The notes below the pieces were generated by a model. It was not told where the DNA came from, did no database searches, and saw only the letters and a list, made by a program, of their open reading frames with translations. A stretch of 64,000 bases of DNA from JAJPHW01 sp963771505 (GTDB lineage: Bacteria; Acidobacteriota; Terriglobia; Terriglobales; Acidobacteriaceae). The DNA is taken from positions 1-64,000 of the forward strand of contig CAVYTO010000001.1 in assembly GCA_963771505.1 (NCBI GenBank). The letters run 5' to 3'. The translations under genes were made by a program, and so were the position numbers. Below, one piece after another: positions 32,474-40,502 of this stretch (its first letter is position 1; every line of letters begins with the position of its first letter).

Positions 32474-33346
32474 ATGGCGACCATGAACGCGACTACGAAA
32501 CTCACACAGATGAGCGCACCCGCGAAACCAGCGCAGATTCGCGTGACCCGGCGGTCGCCCGCCTATTGGCGAGTCACAATCGACAATCCGCCGATCAACG
32601 TCATGGGTCCGGAAATGGTCCAGCAGTTCCAGGGAGTCATGAACGCTCTTGAGGCCGACGAGCAAGTTAGGGTCGTCGTATTCGACAGCGCGGTAGACGA
32701 TTACTTCCTGAATCATTCCGATTTCACGGCCAAGATTGAAGACTTGACCTCGCTGCCGGAGGGGACTACAGGTTTGCCGCCTTGGCCAGACTTTCTTGTG
32801 CGTCTGACCCGCTTGCCGGTTGCGTCCATCGCGCTCATCCGCGGCCGTGCGACCGGCAATGGCAGCGAGATCGCGCTGGCCTGCGACATGAGCTTTGCCA
32901 GCCGCGAGAAGACCATCATTTCGCAATGGGAGGTGGGGGTGGGAATGGTCGCCGGAGGCGGCCCCATGGCTCGGCTTCCCCAACTCATCGGTCGAAACCG
33001 GGCGCTCGAAGTGCTCCTGAGCTCGGAAGATATCAGAGCGGATCAGGCCGAGGCCTACGGCTACATCAATCGCGCTCTGCCTGACGCCGAGCTGGATACG
33101 TTCGTAGACGCGCTCGCGGCGCGGATCGCAAAGTTCGACAAATGGGCGATCGCCCAGACCAAGCGCCTCGTGAACAGCAGCCTGCCGCCGGATGTCGAAC
33201 TCGGCGCGGGATGGGATGCGTGCATCGCCTCCCTCGGACGGCCTGCCGCACAGAATGGAATCAAAGCGCTGATGGAGCGCGGCTTCCACAAACCGGGGGA
33301 TGTCGAAAATCGGCTTGGATATTATCTGGGCGAAATTGCGCACTAG
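32474..33346 (+). CDS. Enoyl-CoA hydratase/isomerase family protein
   Basis: A crotonase-fold protein of 290 aa: WRVTIDNPPINVMGPEM, VVVFDSAVDDYFLNHSDF, and the oxyanion-hole region IRGRATGNGSEIALACDMSFA. The usual catalytic Glu positions are not obvious; WEVGVGMVAGGGPMARLPQLIG replaces the familiar motif, so it may be a non-canonical crotonase. The start at 32474 is preferred to the ATG at 32453 because GGAGG lies eight bases before it and the earlier ATG overlaps the predicted -10. It heads a rightward run with VOC, MBL, hydrolase, DJ-1 and DoxX genes. Confidence 0.82.
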   Translation: MATMNATTKLTQMSAPAKPAQIRVTRRSPAYWRVTIDNPPINVMGPEMVQQFQGVMNALEADEQVRVVVFDSAVDDYFLNHSDFTAKIEDLTSLPEGTTGLPPWPDFLVRLTRLPVASIALIRGRATGNGSEIALACDMSFASREKTIISQWEVGVGMVAGGGPMARLPQLIGRNRALEVLLSSEDIRADQAEAYGYINRALPDAELDTFVDALAARIAKFDKWAIAQTKRLVNSSLPPDVELGAGWDACIASLGRPAAQNGIKALMERGFHKPGDVENRLGYYLGEIAH

Positions 33347-33403
33347 GCAGCGGGATTCTTGCACCCTATTTGTAATGCACTGTATCAACAAAAGGAGCCA
33401 TCA

Positions 33404-33850
33404 ATGAACGCAGTACAAATCGAACAAACGAGCTATGAGATGCCCCCGCGCGAAGGGATGAGCATCGCGCATTTTCTCACCGTCGCCGACGTCGAGCGAT
33501 CGGCTCGCTACTACGAAAAGGTTTTTGGTGCTCGCATTCTAACCATGGGTGACGGCAACGCGCCTCCCTACCTTCAGCTTGCCAATATCTGGATGATTCT
33601 GAACGTTGGGGGCGGGCCGACTCCGGATAAGCCGACGGTAACGCTCAGCGTTCCCGACCCGAATCACATCAACAGCTTTATGAATTTCCGCGTTGCGGAT
33701 ATTCAAGCTTGCTACAAATTATGGAAAAGCCGCGGCGCCGAGTTCATCACGGAGCCGATCCCCAAGTACGGCGAGATTCGCTGCTACATCCGCGATCCCG
33801 ATGGTTACATTATCGAGGTCGGACAGAGCACCGAGCTCAAGTACGGTTAG
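33404..33850 (+). CDS. VOC-family (glyoxalase/dioxygenase fold) protein
   Basis: A 148-aa vicinal-oxygen-chelate protein with paired beta-alpha-beta-beta-beta modules: SIAHFLTVADVERSARYYEKV, then NFRVADIQACYKLWKSRGAEF and the closing IRDPDGYIIEVGQ. In characterised members, metal ligands come from the first strand of each module and the closing Glu; here His and Glu candidates are present. Possible roles include glyoxalase, dioxygenase or antibiotic-binding protein. AAAGGAG precedes the ATG. It sits in the island's stress-gene run. Confidence 0.85.
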   Translation: MNAVQIEQTSYEMPPREGMSIAHFLTVADVERSARYYEKVFGARILTMGDGNAPPYLQLANIWMILNVGGGPTPDKPTVTLSVPDPNHINSFMNFRVADIQACYKLWKSRGAEFITEPIPKYGEIRCYIRDPDGYIIEVGQSTELKYG

Positions 33851-33949
33851 CACTTGGCCAAGGATTGGTGCAGGCTCCGCACCTCGCCTATGCGCTTCCG
33901 CCAATTTCGCTTGAACAGTCAGACGTTCTGAAATGGAAAGGAGTACCAG

Positions 33950-34366
33950 ATGGTCGTCGCAAGCGAACTGAAAGAGGCCCCGCGCGTAACCGCGCCTGGC
34001 GCCTTGAACACGCTGAGCGTGAACGTTTTTACGGCCCCGGGAAAGACCATGGTCGGCGAGCGGCCCAAGCCCTTTGGCGAAGCGCTCGGCTTCGACCCAA
34101 TCACATCGACTCTCATCTTCGGCGAGGATGACGCGGTGCTGGTGGACGCAATGGGGACGGTCGCTGAGGCCGAGGCTCTCGCGGATTGGGTCGCTCTACA
34201 CAACCGCAACCTGGAGACCATCTATATTACGCACGCCCATTTCGACCACTTCTACGGGCTGAGCATTCTGCTCGACCGCTTCCCGGGCGCTCGGGCGATA
34301 GCAACGCCCAAGACAGTCGTGGTTGATGTTTGGATTCCTACAGCCATAACATTCGTCATCCGTTAA
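33950..34366 (+). pseudogene. Truncated MBL-fold hydrolase
   Basis: An intact SD (AAAGGAG) and ATG start a metallo-beta-lactamase-fold protein with THAHFDHFYGLSILL, but the frame ends at 138 aa. The rest of the domain, including the later metal-binding His and Asp, is missing. The last residues (VWIPTAITFVIR) do not fit the family, so a deletion or rearrangement near 34325 probably removed the 3' part. The next gene starts only 37 bp later. It may still be expressed, but should be inactive. Confidence 0.7.
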
Positions 34367-34402
34367 TCTTCGGATGTTAATCCAATTATCCAAGGAGTCT
34401 GT

Positions 34403-35227
34403 ATGCCAACTATTACCACCAAGGACGGCGTTGAGATCTTTTACAAGGATTGGGGCTCAGGGCAGCCGATCGTGTTCAGCCATGGCTGGCCGCTTTCGGC
34501 GGATGACTGGGATAACCAGCTGATGTTCTTTCTGAGCAAGGGGTATCGCGTGATCGCGCATGACCGGCGTGGGCATGGGCGCTCGACGCAGGTGGCCGAT
34601 GGGCACGATATGGACCATTACGCCGATGACTTGGCGGCGCTTACGGCGGATCTGGATTTGAAAAATGCCATCCATGTCGGGCACTCGACCGGCGGCGGTG
34701 AGGTGGTTCACTATTTGGCTCGGCGTGGGCAACAGGACGTGTACAAGGCTGCGATTATTAGCGCGGTCCCGCCGCTGATGTTGAAGACGAATGCCAATCC
34801 GGAGGGCCTGCCGAAGTCAGTGTTCGACGATCTGCAGGCGCAGCTTGCATCGAATCGCTCGAAGTTCTATCGCGACCTGCCGGAGGGGCCTTTCTATGGA
34901 TTTAACCGGCCCGGGGTTAAATCCGTTGAGGCCACCATTGCAAATTGGTGGCGGCAGGGGATGATGGGCGGCGCCAAAGCGCATTATGACGGGATTGTGG
35001 CCTTCTCGCAGACGGACTTTACGGAGGACCTGAAGAAGATCACGATTCCGGTGCTAGTAATGCATAGCGAGGACGACCAGATCGTTCCGTACGTGGCGGC
35101 CGGACCGAAGTCGGCAAAGTTGCTGAAGAACGGAACCCTAATTACGTATAAGGATTTCCCTCATGGCATGCCCACTACGCAGGCGGAGAGGATCAACGCC
35201 GACCTGCTGGCATTCCTCAAGAGCTGA
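34403..35227 (+). CDS. Alpha/beta hydrolase, non-haem chloroperoxidase type
   Basis: The 274-aa protein is a close match in layout to bacterial cofactor-free chloroperoxidases/esterases: FYKDWGSGQPIVFSHGWPLS (oxyanion region), GHSTGGGEVV with the nucleophile Ser, VMHSEDDQIVPY with the acid, and the final His in KDFPHGMPTT. Such enzymes hydrolyse esters and can form peracids. A good SD (AAGGAG) precedes the ATG, and a hairpin follows the gene. Confidence 0.92.
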   Translation: MPTITTKDGVEIFYKDWGSGQPIVFSHGWPLSADDWDNQLMFFLSKGYRVIAHDRRGHGRSTQVADGHDMDHYADDLAALTADLDLKNAIHVGHSTGGGEVVHYLARRGQQDVYKAAIISAVPPLMLKTNANPEGLPKSVFDDLQAQLASNRSKFYRDLPEGPFYGFNRPGVKSVEATIANWWRQGMMGGAKAHYDGIVAFSQTDFTEDLKKITIPVLVMHSEDDQIVPYVAAGPKSAKLLKNGTLITYKDFPHGMPTTQAERINADLLAFLKS

Positions 35228-35257
35228 ATATGTAGGCGTGGAAACTCCGAGGGGCAG

Positions 35258-35277
35258 ATGGGACGTGTCCCATTTTT
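35258..35277 (+). terminator. Hairpin with T-run after the chloroperoxidase-like gene
   Basis: ATGGGAC and GTCCCAT pair across a tight GT turn (effectively a 6-bp stem with a 4-nt loop) and are followed by TTTTT. The stem is short, so termination may be partial and allow read-through into the DJ-1 gene. Confidence 0.5.
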
Positions 35278-35367
35278 CGACGATGGAGATTAATGAACGT
35301 CCTGTCAGTGCCCAGTTTTAGTTCCATATTTCGGGAGAACAGATTCGATTTCAAAAAGGAGAACAAA

Positions 35368-36183
35368 ATGACCCCAAAAGGAAAAGTCCTGGTACTAGTA
35401 TCGAGCGGCCGTGGCTTGCCGTTGAAAGATGGCAAGGTTTATAAGGGCGCCGGCTACTATCTCAACGAGCTGACGGTTCCGGTTCGCGCCCTGATGAAAG
35501 AGGGCTACGAAATCACCTTCGCCAACCCCAAAGGCAACGCGCCCCAAGTGGATGTGCATTCAGAGGTCGCCGATTTCTTCGGCGGGGACGCGGCCAAGCT
35601 TCAGGACTACATGTTATTCCGCGACGGCCTGGCAGGGCTCAGAGATCCAAGCCGCATCGCGGATGTCATCGCATCGGGCCTGGATCAATATGACGCCGTT
35701 TTCGTTCCCGGCGGCCATGGCCCGATGGAGGATCTGCTCGATGATCCCGACGCCGGCACTGTGATGCGACACTTTCACGAAACATCCAAGCCTACGGCAG
35801 TGCTCTGCCATGGCCCGATTTCGCTGCTCTCGGCGCTTCCGAATTCGAAGGAGTTTGTCGCCGCGCTGGCGGCGGGCGATGCTGCCGGGGCACACGCAAT
35901 GGCTCAAGGCTGGATCTATTCCGGATACAAGATGACCATCTTTTCGACCGCGGAAGAGCAGCAGCGGGAGCCGCTTGAGATTGGTGGCAAGGTTCTCTTC
36001 TACCCGGACTTCGCTTTGCAAACGGCGGGCGGTGACGTGAGTGTGCTCGCTCCATGGTCGAGCTATGTCCTTCAAGATCGCGAGCTGATCTCAGGCCAGA
36101 ATCCATTCTCTGATCAAGCGCTTCTGAAACTTCTTCTACCGGCGCTCGATGCGAAGAAGAAGGAATCGGTTTCAGCGGCATAG
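35368..36183 (+). CDS. DJ-1/PfpI family protein (Hsp31-like)
   Basis: The 271-aa protein has the class I glutamine-amidotransferase-like fold of Hsp31/YajL proteins: KVLVLVSSGRGLPLKDGK, PVRALMKEGYEITFANPKGN, FVPGGHGPMEDL, and the nucleophile elbow AVLCHGPISLLSAL with the reactive Cys next to His. Members detoxify methylglyoxal or act as chaperones under oxidative stress. ATG 35368 has AAGGAG upstream; the frame is open further upstream without support. Confidence 0.88.
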   Translation: MTPKGKVLVLVSSGRGLPLKDGKVYKGAGYYLNELTVPVRALMKEGYEITFANPKGNAPQVDVHSEVADFFGGDAAKLQDYMLFRDGLAGLRDPSRIADVIASGLDQYDAVFVPGGHGPMEDLLDDPDAGTVMRHFHETSKPTAVLCHGPISLLSALPNSKEFVAALAAGDAAGAHAMAQGWIYSGYKMTIFSTAEEQQREPLEIGGKVLFYPDFALQTAGGDVSVLAPWSSYVLQDRELISGQNPFSDQALLKLLLPALDAKKKESVSAA

Positions 36184-36210
36184 CACTTCTCTTCGATGGA
36201 GAGACAAGAG

Positions 36211-36684
36211 ATGGATTGGAAACGGTTGGTCCAGTTTGCCTTGCTGGGTAGTAGAGATTTGGAACTGTACGCGATCTTGCTAGTGCGCGTTTCGATCGGG
36301 CTGTTCTTCGCCATCTCCGGGGCAAACAAATTGTTTGTGGCCGGGGGCATGAAACCGGTTTACGAAACGCTCGTTCAGGCCAAAGTCCCGTTTCCCCGCC
36401 AGACGGCTTACTTCGTGGCGGGTGTCGAGTTCGTTTGCGGATCCCTGCTGGCCGTTGGGTTTCTTTCGACTCCGGCCAGCGTTGCTTTATTGATCGACAT
36501 GATTGTCGCCACCTTGACCAGCGCAGTCTCCACCCTGCCGAAACGGCTTTCGCTCGTTAACCGGCTCGACGATTTTCTCTACCTTCCCGAAGTCCTGTAC
36601 GTGCTCTTCTTTATCTGGCTGATCTGCTCTGGCCCGGGAAAGGTCAGCGTCGATTTCTGGCTGGCCAGCAAGTTACTGAGCTGA
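36211..36684 (+). CDS. DoxX-family membrane protein
   Basis: A 157-aa protein with four membrane helices; ILLVRVSIGLFFAISGANKLF is the typical DoxX first helix. DoxX proteins occur in thiosulfate or thiol stress pathways, but most have no known activity. The start at 36211 is favoured because GGAGAG lies seven bases upstream; an in-frame ATG at 36196 has no SD. It ends the rightward stress-gene run. Confidence 0.82.
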   Translation: MDWKRLVQFALLGSRDLELYAILLVRVSIGLFFAISGANKLFVAGGMKPVYETLVQAKVPFPRQTAYFVAGVEFVCGSLLAVGFLSTPASVALLIDMIVATLTSAVSTLPKRLSLVNRLDDFLYLPEVLYVLFFIWLICSGPGKVSVDFWLASKLLS

Positions 36685-36766
36685 TCGATCGGCGAAGCGC
36701 TTGTTGCTGGAGTTAGCTTGTTGCCCGCGGCGGCTGCCAGAGACACACACACTGAGCTTCGCAGGT

Positions 36767-36787
36767 GGGTTGGGTGGGTTGGGTGGG
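36767..36787 (+). repeat. G-rich tandem repeat, potential G-quadruplex
   Basis: Five GGG tracts spaced by TT, T, TT and T form a short tandem GGGTTGGGT repeat. With loops of one or two bases, this is a strong quadruplex-forming pattern on the plus strand. It lies between the convergent DoxX and oxidoreductase genes, in the 3' trailer of the DoxX transcript and antisense to the 3' end of the other. Confidence 0.7.
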
Positions 36788-36802
36788 TTCCGCTAAGTTA
36801 TG

Positions 36803-37723
36803 CTATGGATGACTGATCTGCAGGGCGATTTTCCCGGACTTGTGCCGTGCGCCCGCAAGCATGCGTTGCGCCTGGCGCGCCTCCGAAAGCGGCAGGATTG
36901 AGCCCACACGCGCTGTGATTCTGCCCGCGTCAAATAATGTTGTCAGTGTCTGCAGGCGCGCGGTGGTCACCTCAGCGTAGAAGAAAATGGCCTCTGGTGG
37001 GAGCGGCTGCGTCGAGACCGAGGTGACGAGTTTGCCTCCGGTTTTCAGCGCAGGGACGCAGCGTTGAAGCGTACCGCCCCCGACCGTGTCGAGGATTGCA
37101 TCCACTTGTGGGAGGTCCTGCTCGAATGCGGGCTTGCTCGAATCGATCATGGATTTCACGCCCAATGATCGGAGCAGATCTTCGTCGTCGAGGTGGCCGA
37201 TGGCAATGACCTGGATTCCGGCATCTACAGCCATTTGTACGGCGTAGGCCCCGACGTTCCCCGCGGCTCCGACCACCATTACCGTTTGTCCGCGCATCGC
37301 CTGTGCATACTGGAACAGCATTTGCCAGGCGGTGACCGCAATGACGGGAGCCGATGCCGCTTCTACGTGATTCATCGATTGTGGTTTGCGGGCGACCATC
37401 CCGGACGTGGCTGCGGCGAACTCGGCCTGGGCGCCACAGAACTGCGGATTGGTGACGCCATAGACTTCCTCGGCCTGCGCAAGTCCCGTGACGCCGGGGC
37501 CGACCTCCTCGACGACACCGGAGAAGTCCGAACCGAGGGTGAGCGGAGGTTCTGGGCTAACCTTGCTCTTGCCCTCACGGATGATCGCGTCCCAGGGAGC
37601 GACGCCCGCTGCCATCACGCGCACCAGAACTTGGTTTGGGCCCGGCGTCGGCGTTGGCACATCCTCAACCACCACGACGTCGGGCGGCCCGAAGCTATGA
37701 ATCCGAACTGCTTTCACGGACAA
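36803..37723 (-). CDS. NADP-dependent quinone oxidoreductase-like MDR protein
   Basis: A 306-aa medium-chain dehydrogenase/reductase without the zinc ligands of alcohol dehydrogenase. It has PGPNQVLVRVMAAGVAPWDA, GSDFSGVVEEVGPGV and the cofactor loop VMVVGAAGNVGAYAVQMA. Such zinc-free members reduce quinones or enones with NADPH. The related, broken paralogue lies just upstream in the same direction. Confidence 0.88.
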   Translation of the reverse strand: MSVKAVRIHSFGPPDVVVVEDVPTPTPGPNQVLVRVMAAGVAPWDAIIREGKSKVSPEPPLTLGSDFSGVVEEVGPGVTGLAQAEEVYGVTNPQFCGAQAEFAAATSGMVARKPQSMNHVEAASAPVIAVTAWQMLFQYAQAMRGQTVMVVGAAGNVGAYAVQMAVDAGIQVIAIGHLDDEDLLRSLGVKSMIDSSKPAFEQDLPQVDAILDTVGGGTLQRCVPALKTGGKLVTSVSTQPLPPEAIFFYAEVTTARLQTLTTLFDAGRITARVGSILPLSEARQAQRMLAGARHKSGKIALQISHP

Positions 37724-37866
37724 TTCCTCCCCGCCTTGAAGTCGCTCGAAAACCGATTAGGCATTCCACACACTCGTCGCTACTTGGTTTCGACGCAGGG
37801 TTGAGTCCGCACAGCCCCTTTCCCATTTCCCATTTTTCGTTCGTGTCGTCTATTCGCACAACAATG

Positions 37867-38773
37867 TCAAGCCACGAGCAGGATCTTCCCGATACCGCCC
37901 TTTTCTGCCGCTGCTTGAGCCTTGGCCGCGTCACTCAGTGACAGTTTCTGGCTAATTGGGATGACCAGCTTGCCATCTCGCACCGCTTCGGCCATGAACT
38001 CGAGGGTTTTCCTGTCGAATTTCGAGAATACGTGCACCACTTTTACAGACGGGTATTTCGCGGCGTTTCGCGGCAACTCTACAACCGATGCATAGACTCC
38101 TCCCGGCTTGACCTTGGCGATCAACTTCTCCGCGGTTCTTCCGCCGACCGTATCCGCCACCGCATCGAGCGTCGCAAGACTTGCAATCGCGGTGTCGTCG
38201 TCGGTTAGCGACCGCCTGATCTGCGCCGATGGTCTTCGCTTGATCCATCTGGGTCTCTAACACCCCCGCAATCACGGTCGCCCCCCGTTGCTTGGCAGTG
38301 AATACCGCCGAACGCCCGACATTTCCTACGGCACCCACGACCAAAACCGTCTGGCCGGCTTTGATTTCCGTAGCGGAAAGCAGCTGGTTGCCGGTCGTCG
38401 TCACCAGCGGCAACGCCGCCGCCTGGATCAAGTCGAGACCCTTCGGGACCTTCGCCAAGACTGCCGCCTTCACGACACAAAGTTCGGCGTAAGTATTGTC
38501 CGCCATCGCGAACACCTGGTCGCCGACGGAAAGGCCCTCCACTCCCGGCCCAATCTTGACGACAGTCCCAGCCATATCGACGCCTATCAGCCCTGGGAAC
38601 TTCATGGGGTAGAAATCCTTCGTTAATCCGGCGCGTCGCTTGTAGTCAATCGGATTCACGCTCGCAGCGGCGACCCGGACCAGCACCTCGCCGGGACCCG
38701 GAACCGGGTCAGGATAGTCTTCGAATTTCAGCACTTCCGGACCGCCATATTGGTAGACAACAACTGCTTTCAT
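37867..38773 (-). pseudogene. Frameshifted MDR quinone oxidoreductase-like gene
   Basis: The N-terminal part reads as a good quinone-oxidoreductase-like protein from ATG 38773 (MKAVVVYQYGGPEVL, VLVVGAVGNVGRSAV) up to about residue 190. Near 38205 the matching frame changes: the correct continuation (ADTVGGRTAEKLIAKVKPGG ... KILLVA) is in another frame and ends at 37867. One inserted or deleted base explains this. It is a recent pseudogene or a sequencing error; apart from the shift the gene is complete, at about 300 codons. Confidence 0.8.
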
Positions 38774-38945
38774 ATTTCATCTCCTTATGTTCAGTAGAGA
38801 AACAGTCACTAACACAACTTAGATGAACGAAGCTAGAATTCGTCGCCGAGTCCATGGACTCCCACAAATTCGAAACTGCAAGCCGCCGGGACGGCATTGC
38901 GAAATAATTTAGTAAGGGCCGACGCACCGATTCTGGCGCTCAACA

Positions 38946-39455
38946 CTAGCTCGCCTTCGCTGAACTGTAATTCGCCCACTTCAGCACGTCCCATATCTCG
39001 CACTGCAAGTAAAAGCCTGCCGAGATAGAAGGGGCTATCACTCCTTCGCGAACGGCGTCGTGAACCAGCTCATGCACTGCTTCGTAACCCGGAATCTGCA
39101 CTCGCTTGGCGAGTTCGATCAGTTCTTGTGTTGGAAGTTCACGTTCAGCAATCATTGAAAGCAGTAGCATAAGGCCGTCGGGACCCCCGAACCGGTCAAG
39201 AGCCAATCCCTCTACGAGGGCCCGATTTTTTCTGAATTCGTCCCGCGGATTGTACTGGCACCCGTATGGCTCTATCCAACCTGGGCCGGTCTTACGGCGA
39301 TGCACTAACCGCAAACCGCTTACTTCCGGTTTTCCTTTAGTATCCTCTCTCGCAAGCCATTCCACCCAGCCGGCCTGTAGATCTGACACAAGTTCGCCGC
39401 AACTATCACATCGCCAACCGGATCGAATGGATTTACCTCTTGGCATAGCTCTCAC
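38946..39455 (-). CDS. Hypothetical protein with N-terminal zinc-ribbon-like CxxC
   Basis: This 169-aa soluble protein is of unknown function. Near its start lies GWRCDSCGELVSDLQAGWVEW, with a single CxxC; the middle contains a second Cys (PYGCQYNP), so a metal site is possible but not clear. The C-terminal half is helical (LPTQELIELAKRVQIPGYE). It starts at GTG 39455 or ATG 39446. Codon use is like the rest of the island. Confidence 0.55.
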   Translation of the reverse strand: MRAMPRGKSIRSGWRCDSCGELVSDLQAGWVEWLAREDTKGKPEVSGLRLVHRRKTGPGWIEPYGCQYNPRDEFRKNRALVEGLALDRFGGPDGLMLLLSMIAERELPTQELIELAKRVQIPGYEAVHELVHDAVREGVIAPSISAGFYLQCEIWDVLKWANYSSAKAS

Positions 39456-39559
39456 ATCATTCTTCTAGGCGAACTGGCGCCAGGCCGGAGTTGAGCCTCA
39501 CCTCACGATGCGTTTCAACGGGTCACCGCGCTCTTTTGAGGATAAATGCCCAGTTCGCC

Positions 39560-39808
39560 CTACGACGTTTCCGAGATGTTGACGTCGTAGTAGTTTGCAG
39601 CTTTCTCGATGTTCGCGAACGCCAAAGCGCGATCGGCATCGGACACGTCGATGACTTGATCGAAACGCGCGACCGCATTACGAACATGTTGTGCATCAGT
39701 CAGTGGTTCTTTACGCTGCTTCGGAAATGCGTAGACGCTATCGGGCAAGTCGCTCTGCGTCGTCAGCCGTCCATGTTTCCCGTGAGGTTTCCAAGTTGCT
39801 TTCGGCAT
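39560..39808 (-). CDS. DUF6582-like small protein
   Basis: An 82-aa product, MPKATWKPHGKHGRL..., containing ALTDAQ-type segments: EPLTDAQHVRNAVARFDQV and a closing FANIEKAANYYDV helix. Proteins with this HVRNA-ARF pattern are annotated as DUF6582 and occur with mobile or phage-like genes; function is unknown. The ATG at 39808 lies about 30 bp downstream of the transcription start predicted from promoter copy C, so this start is preferred to the longer frame. Confidence 0.6.
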   Translation of the reverse strand: MPKATWKPHGKHGRLTTQSDLPDSVYAFPKQRKEPLTDAQHVRNAVARFDQVIDVSDADRALAFANIEKAANYYDVNISETS

Positions 39809-39844
39809 GTCCCTACCGTCCTTCTCTAACCCTGCGATGGGACG

Positions 39845-39897
39845 ATTACACCCGAGGAGTCGCCGTGAATCAATTGGACGATGGTATCGGCGATACC
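39845..39897 (-). promoter_or_regulatory. Island promoter module (copy C)
   Basis: Reading leftward: a perfect 15-bp palindrome GGTATCGCCGATACC (39897-39883), then ATCGTCCAATTG ending at 39871, then TTGATT-17 bp-TGTAAT (39850-39845). TGTAAT is the best -10 of the set. The DUF6582-like ATG follows 36 bp later. Copy C has a single arm. Confidence 0.72.
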
Positions 39898-40089
39898 TTG
39901 ATAGGTCCCTATAGACGTCGATCAGGAACCGCGCTCTTAGTGCCGATAGATGCGTCAACACCGTCGGGATGTTATTTAGTACCGCCCGCGAGCAGTGACC
40001 AAGCGCTTCAAGAACTCATATCAACGTACCCCAACACCATCGATTGCCGACACGCGCTTGGCGCACACAATTAACCCGTTGCGGAAATC

Positions 40090-40491
40090 TCACTTCGGGT
40101 GAAGTGCCGAATTAACCGCCTCAAGCAGAGTCGTGTCGCTGAATGGCTTGAGCAAGCACTCCACCGCACCCTGTTCGATCAGCCGCTGGCGAACGATCAT
40201 ATTTCTATCAGCCGTAATGAAGATGATCGGGATCACTTGTCGCCTTTGTATCAGTTCCTGTTGAAGATCAGGCCCGGTCATTCCAGGCATGGCAACATCA
40301 AGGAGCAGGCACCTGGTCTGGTCGACGCAATCAGACGCGAGGAACTCTTCCGCCGACGAGAACGCGCGGGTCGCAAAACCGAACTGCTTCAATAGGTCAG
40401 GTAACGACTCACGCACGGATTCATCGTCGTCAACTACGGATACAAGTATGCTTTCGATGGCATTCCTTTCGGAGCAGGACTCCATGGCCAC
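40090..40491 (-). CDS. Stand-alone receiver-domain response regulator
   Basis: A 133-aa CheY-like protein: acidic pocket VVDDDES, phospho-acceptor Asp65 in LLLDVAMPG, Thr in FITAD and Lys in LLKPFSD. It lacks an output domain, so it would act by phosphotransfer or protein binding. It lies 11 bp downstream of the three-PAS kinase in the same direction and is probably its partner or phosphate sink. Confidence 0.9.
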   Translation of the reverse strand: MAMESCSERNAIESILVSVVDDDESVRESLPDLLKQFGFATRAFSSAEEFLASDCVDQTRCLLLDVAMPGMTGPDLQQELIQRRQVIPIIFITADRNMIVRQRLIEQGAVECLLKPFSDTTLLEAVNSALHPK

Positions 40492-40502
40492 AATGCTCCT
40501 GT

